This document shows, piece by piece, positions 8,337-13,900 of a stretch of DNA of 13,900 nt. Location: NCBI GenBank assembly GCA_933822405.4, contig CAKOGP040000602.1, forward strand, positions 38,550 through 52,449. Direction: 5' to 3'. This stretch comes from Cylindrotheca closterium (Eukaryota; Bacillariophyta; Bacillariophyceae; Bacillariales; Bacillariaceae). The notes under the pieces are model-generated. The model did no database searches. It had not been told where the DNA came from and saw nothing but the letters and a program-made list of their open reading frames with translations. Numbering within the stretch: the first letter of the stretch is position 1; each line of letters opens with the position of its first letter. Both the position numbers and the translations under genes were made by a program.

Positions 8337-8474
8337 ACTAGATTATATATTCTCACGAATGGCGTTCTAGATATTACATCAAATGTGGATTGAACCGAGG
8401 GCATTAAGAGGGAGTGTGATTTGGTGGATCTCGTGCACCGCGATTCTCACATGGGTCAGCCGGCCTTTTACCAT

Positions 8475-10575
8475 TCAACACAATCCCTTGTGTCTCATAG
8501 TCGAACACATTGAACAGACCAGTCCGAGAGGCTTGTCGTTCAAAAACGTACATGCCCTGCACGTCCAAGAAGACGTCTTTGTTGGATTTGGCTTCTGACG
8601 CTTTGCGCCAGTCTGTTCGGAGCCATTCATTGAAATGAAATGTCTCTTGATTGAATTGTCCACTGCATTGGTTGCCATTTCTTCGTCACTCGCAATGCTC
8701 TTGCTCCTATTCTCGCTGGCATTAGCACCGTCTTCGCAAACAGTGGTCGAACCAGCCAGGGATACTTGTTTCCAACCTTCAAACGAAACTTGTTGCTTAA
8801 GCATGCTTCGCTCAAACACAGTAGTGATTGTGGGTTGATTGGAGGGGTCGTCTCTTTCCACAAAACTCGAAAGCGCCTTTGGTTTCCGACCCTCCATTTC
8901 TTCTCTTCCACGACTTCTGCTTCCATGCTTCATGTATACTTGATTTGCCATAGATCTGGTTTCACTTTGGCGCTTCACGTCAGCAACCTTTTTCTTCGCA
9001 ACCTTGGCTGATTCTTGCTCATGGACAATAGGTTTGGGATAGTCCCGACCTACTACCACATTGCATTGTTGTTGAAGAGACAGCGGCATCTTGGAAGGCT
9101 CATGAATATACTCTGTAGGAACCTTTCTCAATTCAGTAACATAGCGCCGAATGAAGTTTCCTTCTGTATCATGATCCTTCCCTTGTTTAGTAGTATTGTA
9201 TACTCGCATTGCATTGATACCTGTGGTCCCCGATTGCATTTGCAACTGCGGATAATGTATCCTGAGTTGTGGCGGTATTGGTATTAATAGGTAGCACCAA
9301 TGCAAAATATGGTCAGGGAAATTGCTTTGATTGTTTGCATCGAGAACTGTTTGACTTGACTTACCCCGGTTCATAATCCAAAAAGACTCGGGCCAAGTGT
9401 GGCGCAAGCTTTTTCCAATCGAGCCAGAGATTATAGGTGGCAAACGAAACCAGCATTGCTCGCATGCGGAAGTTCAGCCAACCATGTTGTAATAAGCACC
9501 TCATGCAAGCGTCGACAAAGGGGAAACCAGTCTTTCCCTGTGCCCACGCCTGGTAGTATTCTTCATTCCAATCACCATTCCTTCTCCTCAAATCTTGGTA
9601 TGCTGGACACAAATCCCTTTTCTCCATTGTGGGCTCGGATTCAAGTTTCTGAATAAAATGTGACCTCCAATGAACCCTGGACGAAAATGCTTGCAACCCT
9701 TTCAACCAAGTCCCAATATTCCGCCCCTGTTGATTCATTTTCCGAAGCTGCTCTTGCCGTTGCTTCAGAGCGTGTACGACATGTCGATGGGATATATGTC
9801 CCCAGGCCAAATAGGGGGACAACCGACTGCATGTCGTCCATGCCGTATTGGGCGAAGAGATCCCTTGAGAGAACTTGGATCCACGCTCCGATAAAAAGGA
9901 ATCGAGTGTCGCACAAGCCTTTGTCAGCCCCCCTTTCTGTTGTCTGTCTGGTCTATCTTGGCGGTGTGAATTTGGAATTTCTGAAAATTGGTCTAGTGGT
10001 AGCGTCAAGTTGGGCATGAATCCAGGAATATCCTTCATTTGGACGATTTGTTGGCAAAGCATAGGCATGTCTGGTGTCGAATGCTGTGGTTGAGAAATAA
10101 ATGCTTGGAACTTGGCACTGAAATCATCCCTCGACTTGAGGCATCGCGTCACTCCCGTCTGATTGAACTCGGTGAAAGGGATTGAATTGGAGCGACAAAA
10201 CTTTCGAACTTGCTTGTCTCGCATAAAGGATTGCCAGTGACCTGTTTCTTGATGGGCAAGCAATCGATGGATGGTATACTTGCGGTGAATGAATTGAAAG
10301 GCATCGATTGCGGAGCAGTGTGAAATTGTAATATATTGAAAAGAATCGATTGTCGTCTTTTCCTCCTCGTGGTGTTGTTGCAGTAATAGCTGCCGTTCCA
10401 AGTCCACCAATCCTTCGTGGACAAATAACAAATGAGATCCATGCACAGTTGGTTCTACGAGCTGGTCTGGTTCATATAAAAAGAGCAGAATGACTGGGTT
10501 TTTGGTTCTAGCCGCATGAGATAGTGGACCATGGTCCTGTAGTCTAACATCACGTTTCAGCCATACCACATCCAT
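8475..10575 (-). CDS. Photolyase/cryptochrome flavoprotein with C-terminal NZF (RanBP2-type) zinc finger
   Basis: Exons 10575-9365 and 9261-8475 give 665 residues. The ATG at 10575 starts MDVVWLKRDVRLQDHGPL, as homologues do; an in-frame ATG at 10683 would add 36 residues. The antenna-binding alpha/beta domain is at about 1-165. The FAD-binding helical domain is at about 220-475: SSPNTAWTTCSRLSPYLAWG (240-259), RVHWRSHFIQKLE (300-312), GKTGFPFVDACMR (347-359), WLNFRMRAM (366-374), QMQSGTTGIN (411-420). The wording is closest to a bacterial photolyase/cryptochrome subfamily; whether it repairs DNA or senses light is open. A Ser/Lys-rich tail of about 160 residues with basic clusters (VAKKKVADVKR, KRQKPNPTK) leads to WTCRACTFLN and CSMC (636-655), a zinc finger of NZF type. 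The gene faces ClpR tail to tail, 138 bp apart. Confidence 0.88.
8478..8567 (-). other. NZF zinc-finger domain within the photolyase/cryptochrome
   Basis: W636-T-C638-x2-C641-T-F-L-N645-x7-C653-x2-C656 matches the RanBP2/NZF consensus W-x-C-x2-C-x3-N-x6-C-x2-C, except for one extra residue between Asn and the third Cys. Thr-Phe after the second Cys and Met within the last Cys pair (CSMC) are the residues that contact ubiquitin in the Npl4-type finger. The four Cys should bind one zinc ion. Confidence 0.75.
9262..9364 (-). other. Spliceosomal intron in the photolyase/cryptochrome gene
   Basis: 103 bp, donor GTAAGT, acceptor ACTCAG, splitting the Gly404 codon (GG|G, phase 2). Removing it restores the conserved run DYEPG-IHYPQLQMQSG in the FAD-binding region; without removal a stop follows Gly404 at once. 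Confidence 0.9.
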
Positions 10576-11069
10576 TGGCCGGTGAGGGGGAAGTTTCAAG
10601 TTGTGTTGGGAAGCTTGGGAGGAGTGGATATACAAAAGGTCGACTACTTCGAACACACTGTGTTCTGCGAAGCAGTACTTCACGTTCAGTATTGATAATT
10701 ACTGGTATTGATAGTAGACGACAGAATGCAGAGCAAGAGCAACTTCTGAACTCCGGAAAGTGTTGGAGAAGGCATCGAGTATGCTTGGGCAAAGTGAAAG
10801 TAAAAGTAAAGGAGCACTGCACACACAATACTAGACTTATTTGAATGTTCAGTCATCTACCTTGCACAATATATATTTAGTACAGTCAGGCTTGTTATGA
10901 TCCCAAGCAAGCCATTATAATACAAAACCTCCATTCCCTGTTTTCATTTCTGCATGATATTGATTCATTGATTCATTGAATGGATGAATTATTGAATGAT
11001 TCAGCGATTGATTCATACATCACTACATGCTAGGAGTAGCTTCATGGTAGGACTCAATCTTCCACCCCA
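10576..11069. other. Intergenic region upstream of the photolyase/cryptochrome gene
   Basis: This lies between the photolyase start and the 3' end of the next minus-strand gene. The part to 10683 may be leader or an N-terminal extension. Positions 10959-11017 hold an irregular repeat of TTGATTCA/TGAATGAT-like words. No other gene is seen. Confidence 0.5.
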
Positions 11070-12743
11070 CTAGACCTCAATTTCCACTTCTTCCACCTTG
11101 GAACCCGTCGACGCTGACTTGTTGCATCGTGACTCGCCGGTCGATGACAATGAATCCACTTCTTCTTGCTCTTCTCCTTCTCGCTGGCTATTATTGTAAG
11201 ATCCACATGGTTCCGCAGACAATTCAACATCCTCCAGACTTTCACCACCAACATCGTAGCTACCGCTCCCACTGCTAGCATCCAGCGATGCCAATGATGA
11301 TTCTTCTTCTTTTTGAGAGTCGGCGTCGTCGTCTTCTTGTGAGGAGGAGGAGGACATTTCATCATTACTATCATGGTAGGATCCAGACTCTTCGTCCTCG
11401 TCACTGCTGTAATCATAATCATCATCATCATCTTCGTCATCCGACGACGAGTACAAAATTTCGGCCTTCGCCATGACTGGACCATTATAGGGCGCCCGCG
11501 TCGTTTGATCCAGTTCCATTTCCACACTGCTGCTGCTGCTGCCGTCTTCCTGATCCGACCTGGATCCTCCTCCTCCTTCTTCCTCATCCTGTTCATCATG
11601 ACTACCAATACCATTGGAATCACTACCATCAGCAGCACTATCATGACTACTGAAATCATCCGAATCCGAATTTCCTTCGTGACTTGTCGTACTGTTGCTG
11701 ACAGGGCCACCACCACCACCAAGTACTCCTCGATGATGTAGCATCCATCGAAAGGTCAGAAAATTGTGTTGCAAGTGTTTGGATTGCCGACTACAGGCAG
11801 TGCAAACATCCTTCATATCTTGTCCAAAGATGAGGGAGTAATAGATGAAGAAAAGAAAGGCACCCGAACAGCTGAGAACAAGTCCCGCAAGCTTGATTCT
11901 CTCGGCAATGAGGAACATATCCGTGTCCAGCGGTTTGGCGGAACAGCGGGACGAGCAGGATCCCAAGAATGGAATTTCGGGCCAATTGTCCTTTAGGTCA
12001 GGGTATTTCGTAGTGTCTAGATGTGATCCCATGACCGGAAGTCCATAAGTTTCCTGAACGCATTGTTCGACCTGGGCTGCATACATGGTAAAATCATTGA
12101 GCGTCGTGGTGGAATCTTCAACCACAACCATGCAATCCGGTTCCACAATCCATTCTTCACACCAAACCTCCTTATGGTCGGGACACGCCCATTCGTGTCC
12201 CCAATTGACATTGAAAGTAGCCTTGTATGCCCCGCAATCACGTCCATTTCCATCATGACATGGATATTGACCGTCAAACTCGACCGTGCTGTTTTGAATG
12301 AGCATGTCAATTTTGCGGTACTCCCCCGTCAAGGTTTGGTTGCGATAGGAGAGTGCAAAACAAACGAGGCCCGGAAGCATAATGATATAAAAGACCACTC
12401 CGATTTGCATTGCGTATTTTTGAAAGCTTGATTTGATGACGGGAACGTCCTTGTGGGCAAAGCCAACGTAAAACAAAAACAGGCAAATGTACAAAATGGC
12501 AATCGCTTCAAAGAGGATACTGAAATTGCCTTCAATGGCCGACCAAGTCAAAAACGAGACGGCGCCTGCCAATCCCACAAACAACACGGCTTGCAATCCT
12601 TGTATGCACCACGTCTTGGGGCTGTTGCGATTCTCAAAGTAGGGCACAATCACGGGGAATTCCACCGCAAAGAAGAAACTCATGAATACCGAAATGACGC
12701 TGGCAAACGCCACAAAGTAGGAAAACCCTGTTGTGCCTTGCAT
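11070..12743 (-). CDS. Unknown five-TM membrane protein with Cys-rich loop and acidic tail
   Basis: 557 residues in one exon. Hydrophobic helices lie at about 8-34, 48-66, 73-95, 112-133 and 281-304. Between helices four and five is a hydrophilic loop of about 145 residues with eight Cys (162, 170, 187, 195, 204, 228, 263, 267) and sequons NQT (135) and NST (151), so it is probably luminal or extracellular and disulfide-bonded. After helix five comes a short segment with CTAC, a Gly run, and a tail (about 345-557) made mostly of Ser, Asp and Glu, presumably cytosolic. The first helix could act as a signal anchor. No family was recognised. The loop suggests ligand or ion sensing and the tail suggests calcium or protein binding, but both are speculation. 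Confidence 0.75.
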   Translation of the reverse strand: MQGTTGFSYFVAFASVISVFMSFFFAVEFPVIVPYFENRNSPKTWCIQGLQAVLFVGLAGAVSFLTWSAIEGNFSILFEAIAILYICLFLFYVGFAHKDVPVIKSSFQKYAMQIGVVFYIIMLPGLVCFALSYRNQTLTGEYRKIDMLIQNSTVEFDGQYPCHDGNGRDCGAYKATFNVNWGHEWACPDHKEVWCEEWIVEPDCMVVVEDSTTTLNDFTMYAAQVEQCVQETYGLPVMGSHLDTTKYPDLKDNWPEIPFLGSCSSRCSAKPLDTDMFLIAERIKLAGLVLSCSGAFLFFIYYSLIFGQDMKDVCTACSRQSKHLQHNFLTFRWMLHHRGVLGGGGGPVSNSTTSHEGNSDSDDFSSHDSAADGSDSNGIGSHDEQDEEEGGGGSRSDQEDGSSSSSVEMELDQTTRAPYNGPVMAKAEILYSSSDDEDDDDDYDYSSDEDEESGSYHDSNDEMSSSSSQEDDDADSQKEEESSLASLDASSGSGSYDVGGESLEDVELSAEPCGSYNNSQREGEEQEEVDSLSSTGESRCNKSASTGSKVEEVEIEV

Positions 12744-13518
12744 CTTATTTGTTTACTGGGTTGATAGTGTATTCAGTGTATTACGGTACGATCTTGGTAG
12801 TTTGTTGCGGTAGGAGTCGTTATTGTTGCGGATGTATGCTAGTACCGTAGTAGATCGATCTCTCCGCCGCCAATGCAAATGGTGATCTCTGATTTCTGTT
12901 CGGTTCCCATAAATCTGCCAGTCCAGTCAAACGAAACGAACAGATGAATTCTCATCTGTACCCACGTAGCAAATGTACTGGATTCTACGACATCATCGCG
13001 CGAGCGTTTCACTCTTTTTTAAGAGTCTGCGACACAAGACACTTTCGGTTCTTTGCATTTAATTATAGCCAGAGTGACAATCACCGACGCGATATATTTC
13101 AATCCAGAAGAGAAGATTTTTGTTTCGTGTGGAAAAAGCTTGGGCGTTACTAAATCTTTCTTGTGGGACCCTGCAGGTGATACTCACACACTGGTACACG
13201 TTAGAAGAAGCGATACTCACGTTGGAAATGTGGTTCGTGTATCGTGGAATGAATGAACATTAACCGTTTCCTGGTCAGACAATACAAATCAATACATTCG
13301 TAGATCCAGTAAAAAATGTACGTGAAATCGACTACACCGACTGCTCCAAAATAGTACCTCAACCTCTAAATACTACTCGCCAAATTTGGCCACCAAAGAA
13401 CTGGACTCCCCGCAACTCGTCTGTCTATCCACCGACTTTTGAGCGTCGCACGTGATTACTACGCACGGGTCTTCCCCCCCGCCAGCAGGGAGCCCCTCAT
13501 AAATTAAAACGACTTTTT
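12744..13518. other. Gene-free right flank, promoter side of the membrane-protein gene
   Basis: Only short frames without domains occur. Two TACNGTA heptamers (12782, 12843) lie within 110 bp upstream of the membrane-protein start. A palindrome, ACTCTT-TTTT-AAGAGT, is at 13011-13026, and GATACTCAC occurs twice (near 13179 and 13212). No RNA gene was identified. Confidence 0.5.
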
Positions 13519-13715
13519 GAAACTGATCAAAGAAATCGAAACAAGTCACTGCGACAAGAAACCGATCAAACAATTTTGAAACCGATCAAAGAAATCGAAA
13601 CAAGTCAATGCGACAAGAAACCGATCAAACGATATTGAAACCGATCAAAGAAATCGAAACCGATCAAACGATTTTGAAACCGATCAAAGAAATCGAATCA
13701 AGTCAAAAAAATGAG
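13519..13715 (+). repeat. Nested minisatellite, 59-bp unit of three about 20-bp subunits
   Basis: The unit has three parts that all begin GAAAC. A is GAAACCGATCAAAGAAATC (19 bp), B is GAAACAAGTCAATGCGACAA (20 bp), and C is GAAACCGATCAAACGATATT (20 bp, variable end). The order is A B C (13519), A B C (13578), A C (13637), A B' (13676). The third unit lacks exactly one B subunit, giving a 39-bp period. The array breaks down after 13715. It has no coding potential. Confidence 0.9.
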
Positions 13716-13900
13716 TCACGGAAAAAATTGAAAATCCTGTCAATCAAAGCAAAATCCTTCAAGATGACAAATGTGACGTACTCTCTACAGACCATTGGTC
13801 ATCCGGCCAGACCTCCAACGTACTTCCAGCAGACGTTACATCTTACGCTCTTTTCAACAGACACTTTTGCTATACTCCTATCGGTTACTCAATATTCCAA

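Noticed and set aside
9641..10019. Frames on both strands within the photolyase exon
   Set aside because: They are shadows of the photolyase FAD-binding domain, which is clear in the main frame.
11054..11722. Minus-strand frame of 222 codons rich in Met, Arg and Val
   Set aside because: It is a shifted reading of the low-complexity acidic tail of the membrane protein.
13011..13026. ACTCTT-TTTT-AAGAGT palindrome as a terminator
   Set aside because: The window is eukaryotic and no gene ends here; a 6-bp stem of this composition is expected by chance.
13519..13715. Repeat array as a CRISPR
   Set aside because: Subunits are contiguous with no unique spacers of constant length, so it is a minisatellite.

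Overview
The window looks like nuclear DNA of a diatom (Bacillariophyta), possibly a raphid pennate. Four things suggest this: a C-terminal end typical of the DUF6824 proteins that are abundant in diatoms; two proteins whose N-termini resemble the diatom bipartite plastid-targeting signal; short spliceosomal introns of 103 and 168 bp; and intergenic DNA dotted with the palindromic heptamer TACNGTA. The species cannot be named from sequence alone.

Layout, left to right. The 3' end of a DUF6824 protein occupies 1-160. About 700 bp without a supported gene follow, then a 639-bp non-autonomous transposon-like element (876-1514) with 13-bp inverted termini and a possible TA target duplication. This element ends about 50 bp before a gene for a small single-pass membrane protein with a PP1-docking-like RVSF motif (1565-2410, +). 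Convergent to it lies a probably plastid-targeted RRM protein (2962-4683, -). A 1.4-kb divergent intergenic region precedes a macro-domain protein (6075-6635, +). Next is a two-exon, catalytically degenerate ClpP homologue of ClpR type (7224-8336, +). Convergent to that is a two-exon photolyase/cryptochrome that ends in an NZF-type zinc finger (8475-10575, -). Upstream of it, on the same strand, is a five-TM membrane protein with a Cys-rich loop and a very acidic tail (11070-12743, -). The right end is gene-free and holds a nested 59-bp minisatellite (13519-13715).

These are independent eukaryotic genes rather than an operon. Two gene products (RRM protein, ClpR) probably act in the plastid, in RNA handling and proteolysis. 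The photolyase/cryptochrome and the macro protein carry basic segments that could send them to the nucleus. No CRISPR array, rRNA, tRNA or phage module was seen. The most notable items are the photolyase-NZF fusion, which carries a ubiquitin-binding fingerprint, and the TACNGTA heptamer, which occurs 15 times, all in non-coding DNA.
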